Below are positions 41,261 to 49,456 of a stretch of 55,125 nt of DNA, in pieces; position 1 is the first letter of the stretch, and each line of letters begins with the position of its first letter. Position numbers and translations under genes: made by a program. The stretch covers positions 1 through 55,125 of the forward strand of contig JAFUCQ010000123.1 in NCBI GenBank assembly GCA_017459605.1. Reading direction: 5' to 3'. The DNA comes from Atopobiaceae bacterium (lineage in GTDB: Bacteria > Actinomycetota > Coriobacteriia > Coriobacteriales > Atopobiaceae). The notes below the pieces were generated by a model. The model had not been told where the DNA came from and did no database searches. It saw only the letters and a list, made by a program, of their open reading frames with translations.

Positions 41261-41314
41261 GGAGTTTCGTGGCGGGATGTACGAGACTTGAACTCGCGAC
41301 CTCCGACGTGACAG
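41261..41314 (-). other. Right attachment site: 3' half of a tRNA-Asp gene (attR candidate)
   Basis: The minus strand reads anticodon loop CTGTCAC, stem GTCGG, variable AGGTC, an intact T arm GCGAG/TTCAAGT/CTCGT, acceptor strand ACATCCC, discriminator G and CCA. The T stem pairs properly here, unlike in the left copy. The 5' half of the tRNA should follow at 41315 onward, but that sequence is instead the end of trmB. This is a tRNA fragment, not a functional tRNA gene. Confidence 0.8.
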
Positions 41315-41322
41315 ACAAAAGG

Positions 41323-42228
41323 TCATGAGATGCGTGCTTTTGCTCGTGCGTTAGCTTTGCGGTTTCGCAGATTGGTAACCGCTGCTTGCATACCATGTGG
41401 TACGTAGTCGAGTGAGTCTAAGTCCTGCGGCAGATAGTCCATGAGACTAACAGGCTTTCGCGGAGTTTGAGCAGCGTTACCACTTGGGTGAGCAACCAGT
41501 TCATAGACGCGAGCTCCCTGTTCACAAAGACGCTGTTCATATTCACTGAGAGGCTCATCAGGGCGCTCTGCTCGAGCATCATCGCTACGGTGAATCACCT
41601 CAAATCCGGCGTGTGCCAGCTCATCTAAAGCAAAGTCTCGCAAGGGTAGGCTGTCGGTTCTGAGTCGCAGTACTCCCGTTGGGCTGAGCAGCTCTCGATA
41701 CAACATGAGGTGCTCGTAGTTGACTACACGCCGGGCGGCATCTCGCTTTCGAGGAAATGGCGTGGGAAAATTCAGTTGTATGGTGTTGAGTTCGTGAGCA
41801 GTAAAGAAGGAGGGGAGATTGCGAGCGAGGCCAGCAACAACAACAGCATTTGGTAGTTTCTGCTCAACGATGCGTTGTGCTGCGTAAGCAACACAAATCG
41901 GTTCGCTATCAATTCCTACGAAGAGCGTGTTCGGATGAAGACGAGCCATGCCTGCAAGATAAATCCCTTTGCCACAACCCAAGTCGAGAAAAAGCTCATC
42001 GTACGAGCCTTCGGTCATCTCGCCAGCATGAGTCGTCTCGCCAGTATGGGTTGCCTCGCCAGTATGAGTGGTCTCGTCTGTCTGAGTAGCCTTACCAATA
42101 GCTGGATAGCACAGTTTCGTCCAGTTGCCCTTGAGGCGTGCGGGTTCTAACTCAATAGCTGGAGCATAGCGCTCGAGGCGCTCTTCAAGCACAAAATTCT
42201 TAGGTAGGCGCGCATGCATGGCGTGCAT
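41323..42228 (-). CDS. trmB: tRNA (guanine-N7)-methyltransferase
   Basis: A 301-residue TrmB, which methylates G46 in tRNA variable loops. The SAM-binding motif is LFLDLGCGKGIYLAGMA, followed by VGIDSEPICVAYA and the family motif NFPTPFPRKRDAARRVVN. Two oddities are seen. Residues about 48-71 carry four copies of a THTGET-like hexapeptide inserted between the N-terminal region and the SAM motif, and the C-terminus after YVPHGMQAAVTN is basic and longer than usual. AGGAGA precedes the ATG. The gene stops 8 bp before the att copy, so integration has not cut it. Confidence 0.9.
   Translation of the reverse strand: MHAMHARLPKNFVLEERLERYAPAIELEPARLKGNWTKLCYPAIGKATQTDETTHTGEATHTGETTHAGEMTEGSYDELFLDLGCGKGIYLAGMARLHPNTLFVGIDSEPICVAYAAQRIVEQKLPNAVVVAGLARNLPSFFTAHELNTIQLNFPTPFPRKRDAARRVVNYEHLMLYRELLSPTGVLRLRTDSLPLRDFALDELAHAGFEVIHRSDDARAERPDEPLSEYEQRLCEQGARVYELVAHPSGNAAQTPRKPVSLMDYLPQDLDSLDYVPHGMQAAVTNLRNRKANARAKARIS
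42014..42085 (-). repeat. In-frame 18-bp tandem repeat inside trmB
   Basis: Four consecutive 18-bp units (42014-42031, 42032-42049, 42050-42067, 42068-42085) with a consensus close to GTCGTCTCGCCAGTATGA encode hexapeptide repeats of the THTGEA/THTGET kind. It is the one clear tandem repeat of this style that lies inside a gene here. Confidence 0.9.
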
Positions 42229-42301
42229 GGTCTATCTCCTCATCACCATAACGAACGAAGCGATTATTGCACAAGCTGTGAATCTTGTATTGTTGCCAAG
42301 G

Positions 42302-42341
42302 TATTTCACAATCTGTGCAATAATGCACACAGTGAGAAATA
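42302..42341. promoter_or_regulatory. 40-bp dyad operator upstream of the TetR gene
   Basis: TATTTCAC (42302-42309) faces GAGAAATA (42334-42341), and TGTGCA (42314-42319) faces TGCACA (42324-42329); both pairs share the same centre at 42321.5. The dyad lies 65 bp upstream of the tetR start in the gap between the divergent trmB and tetR genes, as expected for an autoregulated TetR operator. Confidence 0.65.
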
Positions 42342-42405
42342 ACCGTATTGAAAGTACGAAACAATCATGCCCTCAATACAGGGCAGAAATGATGAGGTAC
42401 GTAGG

Positions 42406-43116
42406 ATGACCCAAAGTGCTGGTGTTATTGAACCAGAGCTCAGCACCGATCGGCGTTCGGTGAGAACAAGAAGCGCTCTCGTTGAGGCGCTTGCAGATGA
42501 AGCGCTGTCTGTTGGCGATCTTGGTCGGGTGACGGTTACTGCTGTAGCTGAGCGTGCGGGGCTCACGCGGCGCAGTTTTTACACCCATTTCAAAGATATC
42601 CCCGACTTGGTTGCGTATGCCGAGCATCAAGAGCTTCTCGAGCTCAAAGCCCTCGTAAAGAACTTGGTTTCGACTGATCTTGATGGACTGTCTGATGCTT
42701 TGCAGACGCTCAATCCAAGCCCTGGATCGATTGAGCTGCTCGAGCATATTCGCAACAATGGCACGCTTTATCTTGCGCTTCTTGGTGAGGGCGGCGATGT
42801 TGCCTTCATTGAGAAGATTAAAGTGTTGGTGCGAGAAGTCGCAGCACCTCGTGCACTCGATGGTATTGACAGTCGTGCAATCGGCTCGTTTTTTGATTAC
42901 TACCTCACCTTTGTCGTATCCGCCGAATGTGGCGTTTTAGTTCGTTGGTTATCTGGCGGTATGCGCGAGAGCAATGAAGTTATGGCGCGTATCATGACTG
43001 CGCTGATGTTTGTCCGTCCGGGCGACCTCTATGGTCGCCAAATTGATATCAGCCTGCCGCTCTATGGTTTGGCGTTGATGCAACTTACTCATCAGGAGGA
43101 ACAACATGTCTCTTAA
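42406..43116 (+). CDS. TetR-family transcriptional regulator
   Basis: A 236-residue regulator with the TetR DNA-binding head: RSALVEALADEALSVGDLG, then VTVTAVAERAGLTRRSFYTHFKD, which is the helix-turn-helix. The rest is an all-helical ligand/dimerisation domain. The start at 42406 is chosen for the GAGG eight bases upstream; an ATG at 42367 is in frame but without a site. Its last 11 bp overlap the start of the activase gene, so it heads that operon and probably represses it through the 40-bp dyad upstream. The ligand is unknown. Confidence 0.87.
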   Translation: MTQSAGVIEPELSTDRRSVRTRSALVEALADEALSVGDLGRVTVTAVAERAGLTRRSFYTHFKDIPDLVAYAEHQELLELKALVKNLVSTDLDGLSDALQTLNPSPGSIELLEHIRNNGTLYLALLGEGGDVAFIEKIKVLVREVAAPRALDGIDSRAIGSFFDYYLTFVVSAECGVLVRWLSGGMRESNEVMARIMTALMFVRPGDLYGRQIDISLPLYGLALMQLTHQEEQHVS

Positions 43117-46100
43117 CAACACTCAAATTGAAGAACACATGACTGAGGATCACAGCCTTGAGAACGTCGAGAAGCACAGCGTTGAGAACTCCCCAATTGA
43201 GCTGGTAGAAAATGGAGCAGAACTCAAGCCTGCGTCGGCCTTTGATGCTTCAGGACGCTCGTTGCGGCTGGGCATTGACGTGGGATCAACAACTGTCAAG
43301 CTTGCGGTTATCGATGAGTCAGGCGCGCTGGTATACGCCAACTATCAGCGTCATCACACCGACATTCGAGCAACCGCGCGAGACCTCTTTGAAAAGGCGC
43401 GGGTTGTTCTTGGTGATGCACAGATGCGTGTAGCCATCACAGGTTCTGGTGGTTTGCTGCTGTCCCAGTGGCTTGGCCTTGAGTTTGTCCAAGAGGTTAT
43501 CGCCTCTAAGCGCGCTGTTGAGGTACTCATCCCTCAGACCGACGTTGCCATTGAGCTTGGTGGCGAGGACGCAAAGATTATCTACTTCGAAGGTGGCATT
43601 GAGCAGCGCATGAACGGAACTTGCGCAGGTGGTACCGGTGCTTTTGTCGACCAGATGGCTTCGCTGCTCCACACGGATGCAACAGGACTCAATGAGCTGG
43701 CAGAGTCTGCAACGCATATCTATCCCATCGCCAGCCGCTGCGGCGTATTTGCCAAAAGTGACGTTCAACCCCTGCTCAACGAGGGTGCAAAGCCAGCAGA
43801 CATTGCAGCATCAATTTTCCAGAGCGTGGCAAACCAGACGGTTTCTGGTCTTGCCTGCGGACACCCCATTCGCGGTCATGTTGCGTTTTTGGGGGGTCCA
43901 CTGCAGTACCTCTCGCAGCTGCGTGAGCGCTTCTATGAGACGCTCGACCTTGATGAAGAGCATCGCATCGTGCCCGAAAATGCCCACCTCTTTGTAGCTT
44001 CGGGTGCTGCCCTTGCTGGCGAAGACGACAAGGTTGTGACCTTTGATGATGTTATTGCATCCTTGGAGCAACTTGGATCTACGCAGGGCTCTGAGGTTGA
44101 GCGACTCGATGCACTGTTTGCAAATCAAGAAGAGCTTGATGAGTTTCGTGAGCGCCATGCAAAAGAGGTTGTTCCTCGAGCAGATCTTGAGACCTACCGC
44201 GGCCGTATCTTCATTGGCATTGACGCAGGCTCAACGACCATGAAAGCTGCCATGGTTGGTGAGGGAGGAGAGCTTCTTCGCACGTGGTATGGCAACAACA
44301 ATGGTGACGTTTTAGGCAGCGCCCGTACCATCATGGATGACTTTTATGATCACATTCCTGAGGGATGTGAAATTGGACACGTCACTACCACGGGCTACGG
44401 TGAGGCTCTGCTCATTGAAGCTCTGCGTGCTGACTCAGGCGAGATTGAAACGGTGGCACACCTTCGTGGCGCCAAAGCATTTGTGCCAGATGTCGAGTTT
44501 ATTCTCGACATTGGTGGTCAGGACATGAAGTGTTTGCAGGTCAAAGAAGGCATCATCGAGCACATCATGCTCAATGAGGCTTGCTCAAGTGGCTGTGGTA
44601 GCTTTATCGAGAGTTTTGCTGTGTCCATGGGTATGGGCGTTGAAGACTTTGCTGGGGTTGCAACACAGGCCGATATGCCCGTTGACTTGGGTAGTCGCTG
44701 CACTGTCTTTATGAACTCCCGCGTGAAGCAAGCACAAAAAGAAGGCGCTACCGTTGGCGACATCGCAGCTGGCCTTTCGTACTCGGTTATTAAAAACGCC
44801 ATCTTCAAGGTCATCAAGCTGCGCGACTTCGACCAGATTGGCAAGCATGTTGTTGTGCAAGGCGGCACCTTTATGAGCGATGCAACCTTGCGTGCCTTTG
44901 AGCAGCTTACGGGCAGAAACGTTATACGCCCTGACATCGCAGGTTGCATGGGCGCCTATGGTGCAGCCCTTCTTGCCCGCGACCGTGCGGGCATCGATGG
45001 TGTCTCAACCTTGTTGTCCCGAGAAGAGATTGCAGCACTCAAGCCGAAGCACACCAACGTGAACTGTGGCTTGTGCTCAAATAACTGCCTGCTAACCGTG
45101 AATGACTTTGGTGGTGGCCGTAAGTTCATTACCGGCAACCGTTGTGAGAAGGGTGCTGGCCACAAGCGCCGTCGAACTGAGGCTCCTAACCTCTATGCCA
45201 AAAAGACGAAGCTCCTCTTTGACCGTCCCGTGCTCGACCGTGAGCGTGCTCCGCGTGGAACCGTAGGTATCCCTCGCGCACTCAACATGTATGAGAACTA
45301 TCCCTTCTGGCATGCTTTCTTCACTGAGCTGGGCTTCTCGGTCATTTTGTCTGAGCCTTCAACTAAGAAAACCTATGAGGCAGGCATTGAGTCGATGCCG
45401 TCCGAGAGTGTGTGCTATCCAGCCAAGCTGTCTCACGGCCACATCATGAACCTGCTTGAGCAAGATCCTGACTTTATCTGGATGCCCTGTGTGCGCTGGG
45501 AGCGCCAAGAAGACGACGGTGCCACCAACCACTACAACTGCCCGATTGTCATGAGCTATCCGCAGGCATTGGGACTCAATGTCGATGAGCTCCAGCAGCC
45601 AAACATCCAGTATATGGCTCCATTTGTACCCTATGATGATAAGCGCGAGCTCAAGCGTCGCCTCTATGAGTTGATTAGTGTTCAGCGTGAGGAAGAGGCC
45701 AAACAGGGCAAGGGTCGTTTTACCGGCAAGCACATTACCCGCACAGAGATTGACCGTGCACTCAACAAAGCATGGCAGGTTGACCTCGATTTCAAGGATG
45801 AGATGCGCCGCGCTGGCGATGAATGTCTCAAGTGGATTGAGGAAAACGATGCGCACGGAATCGTTTTGGCAGGGCGTCCCTACCACAACGACCCCGAGAT
45901 TAACCATGCCATCCCAGAGCTTGTCAATTCCTTTGGCTTTGCGGTGCTTACCGAAGACTCGGTGGCACACAAGATGGAGCCCGAGCGTCCAATTCGTGCG
46001 GTTGACCAGTGGATGTATCACTCTCGCCTCTATCGTGCGGCTCGCTTCGTGGCAACACGAAATGACCTTGACCTTATCCAGCTCAACAGCTTTGGTTGTG

Positions 46101-47890
46101 GTTTGGACGCTATTACAACCGACCAAGTTCAAGAGATTCTCGAGAACAATGGCAAGATATACACCGTTCTCAAGATTGACGAGGTTTCAAACTTGGGTGC
46201 TGCTCGCATCCGTATTCGCTCGCTCATGGCAGCGTTGGATGAGCAGCGTGCAGATCTTGAGCATCAGGTTGAGCAGGGACTCATCGAAGAGGCGGTGCCC
46301 GACCGCATTCACTTGGCAGACGGCTCGCTTGAGCGCATGAGAACAACCGATACCTCCAAGCGTGTACCGGTGTATCGCCAAGCAAAGAGTTCTGCCTTCA
46401 AAAAGGTGCGCTACACCGAAGAAATGCAGGAAGAGGGCTATACCATTCTGGCACCGCAGATGGCCCCCATTCACTTTGATTTGGCAAAGGAACTCTTTGA
46501 AGCTTATGGCTACCACGTAGAGCTCTTGCCCAGCGTTGATCAAGGTGCAGTTGAAGCTGGTCTCAAATACGTGAACAACGACATCTGCTATCCCTCGATT
46601 CTGACGGTGGGCCAGATTATGGAAGCCATCGACAGCGGCAAGTACGACCTGTCAAAGACCGCAGTACTCATCTCTCAAACGGGTGGTGGATGCCGCGCAA
46701 CCAATTACATCTCGCTCATCCGCAAAGCGCTCAAAGACGCAGGTCATCCTGAGGTTCCCGTTATCTCTATCTCCATGGCGTCGGGTCTTGACGAGAGCAA
46801 TCCAGGCTTTAACATCATGAAGCCCGAAATGCTCATCAAGGCTGTGTACATCCTGCTCTATGGCGACCTCATCATGCAGACCTTGCATCGTACGCGCCCC
46901 TATGAGGCGGTTGAGGGTTCAGTTGACGCACTTTACGAGCAGTTTATGGAGCGCGCACGTAAGCTCACGCCAACTATTAACAAGAAGAGCTTCAACCAGC
47001 TGTGCCAAGATACCATTACCGCGTTTGACACCATTGAGCTGGTGGATGACCGCTCCAAGCCACGCGTTGGTGTGGTGGGTGAGATTTTGGTTAAGTTCCA
47101 CCCCACAGCAAACAATGAGTTGGTGCGCGTTATCGAGCGCGAAGGCTGCGAGGCAAACGTGCCCGGACTTGTCGACTTCTTCCTCTTTGGCCTGATGGGA
47201 CCGCTCAACTACAAGGATGAGCTGGGAAGTTCGCTCAAGAGTCGCTTGACACACAAGGCAGGCATTAAGCTCATCGAGTCCATCCGCTCGCCGCTCAACA
47301 AGATGCTCGAGAAGTCTGAGCGCTTTGAGCCCTACGTCAAGATCTCTGAGCTTGCCGAGAAGGCCGAGCAGGTTTTGTCGCTGTGTAACACCATGGGCGA
47401 GGGATGGCTGCTCACCGCCGAGATGGTTGACCTCATTGAGATGGGAACTCCCAACATCGTGTGTGCTCAGCCCTTTGCATGTTTGCCCAACCACGTGGTT
47501 GGCAAGAGCGTTATCAAGCGCCTGCGTCAGATGCACCCCGAGAGCAACATTGTGGCGGTTGACTACGATCCGGGTGCTTCTGAGGTCAACCAGCTCAACC
47601 GAATCAAGCTCATGATTAGTGTTGCAAAAGAGAACTACAAAGAGACGGGAGGCTTCCGTCTTGAGAACCCCAATGACCCCACCATTGCGGTTGTGGCTCC
47701 CTATGTGGATGAGCGCGGTAGGCGTCGCGAGATTCTCGGCGACCGCGAAATCAATGGTGCTCCCGAAGGAGATTTCACATTTGGTTCATCAAGTGGTTGC
47801 TCAACCGGCTCAAATTCCGTAGGATTTACCCTCACACCAGAACAGCTTGAAAAAATCGAGGAGGCAAAACGTGCCGCTGGTGTTAGATAG
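43106..47890 (+). CDS. Giant acyl-CoA dehydratase activase-related protein (BadF/BcrA type, with HgdB-like part)
   Basis: A 1594-residue fusion. Two ASKHA ATPase domains follow each other: GIDVGSTTVKLAVIDESG near residue 56 with CAGGTGAFVDQMA and SRCGVFAKSDV, and GIDAGSTTMKAAMV near 371 with ACSSGCGSFIESFA and SRCTVFMNSRV. These Cys pairs are the ligands of the shared [4Fe-4S] cluster in 2-hydroxyacyl-CoA dehydratase activators. A Cys-rich linker (CGLCSNNCLLTV), a DUF2229-like domain (GIPRALNMYENYPFWHAFF) and a C-terminal HgdB-like region with NDICYPSILTVGQI follow. The family is oxygen-sensitive and common in anaerobes; a dehydratase substrate is not defined. AGGAGG precedes the ATG. Confidence 0.9.
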   Translation: MSLNNTQIEEHMTEDHSLENVEKHSVENSPIELVENGAELKPASAFDASGRSLRLGIDVGSTTVKLAVIDESGALVYANYQRHHTDIRATARDLFEKARVVLGDAQMRVAITGSGGLLLSQWLGLEFVQEVIASKRAVEVLIPQTDVAIELGGEDAKIIYFEGGIEQRMNGTCAGGTGAFVDQMASLLHTDATGLNELAESATHIYPIASRCGVFAKSDVQPLLNEGAKPADIAASIFQSVANQTVSGLACGHPIRGHVAFLGGPLQYLSQLRERFYETLDLDEEHRIVPENAHLFVASGAALAGEDDKVVTFDDVIASLEQLGSTQGSEVERLDALFANQEELDEFRERHAKEVVPRADLETYRGRIFIGIDAGSTTMKAAMVGEGGELLRTWYGNNNGDVLGSARTIMDDFYDHIPEGCEIGHVTTTGYGEALLIEALRADSGEIETVAHLRGAKAFVPDVEFILDIGGQDMKCLQVKEGIIEHIMLNEACSSGCGSFIESFAVSMGMGVEDFAGVATQADMPVDLGSRCTVFMNSRVKQAQKEGATVGDIAAGLSYSVIKNAIFKVIKLRDFDQIGKHVVVQGGTFMSDATLRAFEQLTGRNVIRPDIAGCMGAYGAALLARDRAGIDGVSTLLSREEIAALKPKHTNVNCGLCSNNCLLTVNDFGGGRKFITGNRCEKGAGHKRRRTEAPNLYAKKTKLLFDRPVLDRERAPRGTVGIPRALNMYENYPFWHAFFTELGFSVILSEPSTKKTYEAGIESMPSESVCYPAKLSHGHIMNLLEQDPDFIWMPCVRWERQEDDGATNHYNCPIVMSYPQALGLNVDELQQPNIQYMAPFVPYDDKRELKRRLYELISVQREEEAKQGKGRFTGKHITRTEIDRALNKAWQVDLDFKDEMRRAGDECLKWIEENDAHGIVLAGRPYHNDPEINHAIPELVNSFGFAVLTEDSVAHKMEPERPIRAVDQWMYHSRLYRAARFVATRNDLDLIQLNSFGCGLDAITTDQVQEILENNGKIYTVLKIDEVSNLGAARIRIRSLMAALDEQRADLEHQVEQGLIEEAVPDRIHLADGSLERMRTTDTSKRVPVYRQAKSSAFKKVRYTEEMQEEGYTILAPQMAPIHFDLAKELFEAYGYHVELLPSVDQGAVEAGLKYVNNDICYPSILTVGQIMEAIDSGKYDLSKTAVLISQTGGGCRATNYISLIRKALKDAGHPEVPVISISMASGLDESNPGFNIMKPEMLIKAVYILLYGDLIMQTLHRTRPYEAVEGSVDALYEQFMERARKLTPTINKKSFNQLCQDTITAFDTIELVDDRSKPRVGVVGEILVKFHPTANNELVRVIEREGCEANVPGLVDFFLFGLMGPLNYKDELGSSLKSRLTHKAGIKLIESIRSPLNKMLEKSERFEPYVKISELAEKAEQVLSLCNTMGEGWLLTAEMVDLIEMGTPNIVCAQPFACLPNHVVGKSVIKRLRQMHPESNIVAVDYDPGASEVNQLNRIKLMISVAKENYKETGGFRLENPNDPTIAVVAPYVDERGRRREILGDREINGAPEGDFTFGSSSGCSTGSNSVGFTLTPEQLEKIEEAKRAAGVR

Positions 47891-48677
47891 GCACGCGTCT
47901 GTGCAAGGAAATGAACTAGGAGACAATGTGTCGCTACAGTTGCCCGCTCCTGTCTGTTTGAACTTCGAGGGCTCACATAATGTTCGTGACTTGGGGGGCT
48001 ATCCATGCCCCTCGGGAGTCACCAAACACGGACGTTATATGCGCTCAGGTTCGGTGAGCGAACTCGATTCTGATGGTCAATCAACACTTCGCAACTACGG
48101 AGTTAACCGTGTGCTTGACCTGAGAAGTGAGGGCGAGCTCTTGTTTGAGCCTAATCCCTTTTCCAATAACGATAAGAGCGGCGTAGAATTTAGAAACCTT
48201 GCCCTTTCGAGCTACAACATGAGCGACCCCGCACTTGATCGTGGTAATGACGATGGACTTATTTCCTTTGTGACCAGCGGATACTTCTCAATGTTGTCGT
48301 ACAAGTATGGTGTGCGTGGCTGCTTTAGCTTTTTGTCGAAGGCTGACAAAGACGGCTGCACACTCTTTCACTGTGCGGCAGGAAAAGACAGGACGGGCGT
48401 TCTTTCCATGCTCGTTCTTGCCCTTGCGGGCGTGAGCAAAGAGCACATCATTTGTGATTACTGCTATTCGTTTGGCTCAGTTGATGAGGTAAATGCCCTT
48501 GTGCTAGAAGGAGCCGATATCGGGGAGCGACAGAGTAAGCTTGCCTTGAGGCGAGATGCAATGGCGCTTGTGTATAGCCGCCTGCTCGAAGTTCACGGCT
48601 CGATTGGCAGCTATCTTTTGAGCTGTGGTGTGAACTACGACATGATGGATAAGGTATGTGAGCAACTCTTGGGCTAG
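47871..48677 (+). CDS. Tyrosine/dual-specificity protein phosphatase
   Basis: A 268-residue phosphatase of the atypical (YwqE-unrelated, LipA/PTP-like) kind with the signature HCAAGKDRTGVLSML, the CX5R active site. Upstream lie NVRDLGGYPCPSGVTKHGRYMRSGSV and VLDLRSEGELLFEPN, typical of bacterial tyrosine phosphatases that may also act on phosphoinositides. The start is a GTG at 47871 with GAGGAGG six bases before it, overlapping the activase gene by 20 bp. It therefore belongs to the tetR-activase operon, although the functional link is unclear. Confidence 0.87.
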   Translation: MPLVLDRHASVQGNELGDNVSLQLPAPVCLNFEGSHNVRDLGGYPCPSGVTKHGRYMRSGSVSELDSDGQSTLRNYGVNRVLDLRSEGELLFEPNPFSNNDKSGVEFRNLALSSYNMSDPALDRGNDDGLISFVTSGYFSMLSYKYGVRGCFSFLSKADKDGCTLFHCAAGKDRTGVLSMLVLALAGVSKEHIICDYCYSFGSVDEVNALVLEGADIGERQSKLALRRDAMALVYSRLLEVHGSIGSYLLSCGVNYDMMDKVCEQLLG

Positions 48678-48742
48678 GAGTCCTTGAGTTGCTCATGTTT
48701 GAACTGCTTGTTTTTGCGTGTTGTGAGGCAGGGCATTCGTGA

Positions 48743-49192
48743 CTAGGCTTCTTCCTGCTGTTCAATCTCAGTGATCTTCTCGATACGCCGCACGTGGCGT
48801 TCATCTCCAGAGAAGCTCGATTGAAGGAAGGTATCCACAATCTTGCACGCAAGACCTGGACCAAGCACGCGTCCGCCCATGACCAAGACATTGGCATCGT
48901 TGTGCTCGCGGGCTGCTTGGGCACTAAAGCAATCGCTGCACAGTGCCGCACGGATACCAGTCATTTTGTTTGCAGCTATCGATATGCCAATGCCCGTTCC
49001 GCAAATCAAGATTCCCAAATTGCTGCAGCCATCTTGAATGGATTTTCCCAGCTTAACAGCATAGTCGGGATAGTCAACAGAATCAGGGCTGCTGCAGCCA
49101 AAGTCAAGGTAGGCAATTCCTTGCTGCTCAAGGTGGGCTTTTACTTCTTGCATGAGGGCATATCCGCCGTGGTCGCATCCCAAAGCCAGCAT
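48743..49192 (-). CDS. rpiB: Ribose-5-phosphate isomerase B
   Basis: A 149-residue RpiB/LacAB-family isomerase interconverting ribose 5-phosphate and ribulose 5-phosphate. It begins MLALGCDHGGYALMQEVKAHL and has the active-site segment ILICGTGIGISIAANKMTGIRAAL with the catalytic Cys, and HNDANVLVMGGRVLGPGLA. The start at 49192 gives the family's usual length and has GGAG five bases upstream; two further in-frame ATGs lie upstream. It converges with the phosphatase gene and is separate from the transaldolase locus. Confidence 0.93.
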   Translation of the reverse strand: MLALGCDHGGYALMQEVKAHLEQQGIAYLDFGCSSPDSVDYPDYAVKLGKSIQDGCSNLGILICGTGIGISIAANKMTGIRAALCSDCFSAQAAREHNDANVLVMGGRVLGPGLACKIVDTFLQSSFSGDERHVRRIEKITEIEQQEEA

Positions 49193-49456
49193 GGTTTCTC
49201 CGTTCATGTCGAAGCTAATGAGGGGTAAGGAACTCGAGACTAGCACAGAGCACGTGCTGTTCGCTGTGACTTAGAGCACATGACGCAGGCAATTAACCAA
49301 GGGCTTTACAACTGTGGAATATCGGCGCTCTTATCGGCATGAAATCCTATTTAAGCTGCAATTAGGATAATCTTGAAACGTCTTTTATGACCACACGATT
49401 CGGTGGGTATCACCTGTGTTTTGCGGTGCCTGTCGTTGTTATATCAAAGGAGTACC

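Larger units (their letters stand above)
21966..41314. mobile_element. 19.3-kb integrative element carrying a restriction island
   Basis: The segment is bounded by two direct 54-bp copies of a tRNA-Asp 3' half. It has TTGGCTTAGC-type repeats just inside both ends and a tyrosine integrase next to the right end, as in integrative elements that target tRNA genes. Its GC is higher than that of the flanking backbone. Contents from left to right: arm-site region; pRiA4b-like, UPF0158 and SEC-C genes; YhcG, McrC, McrB, HsdS, HsdM, HsdR, RHH; GC-rich inverted-repeat gap; DUF2326 remnant; RepA ATPase; excisionase fragment; Cys-rich protein; integrase. No conjugation genes are seen, so it is at most mobilisable. 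Confidence 0.75.

Noticed and set aside
41261-41314. Complete tRNA-Asp gene
   Set aside because: Only the half from the anticodon loop to CCA is present; the preceding bases are the end of trmB and cannot form the acceptor, D and anticodon 5' strands.
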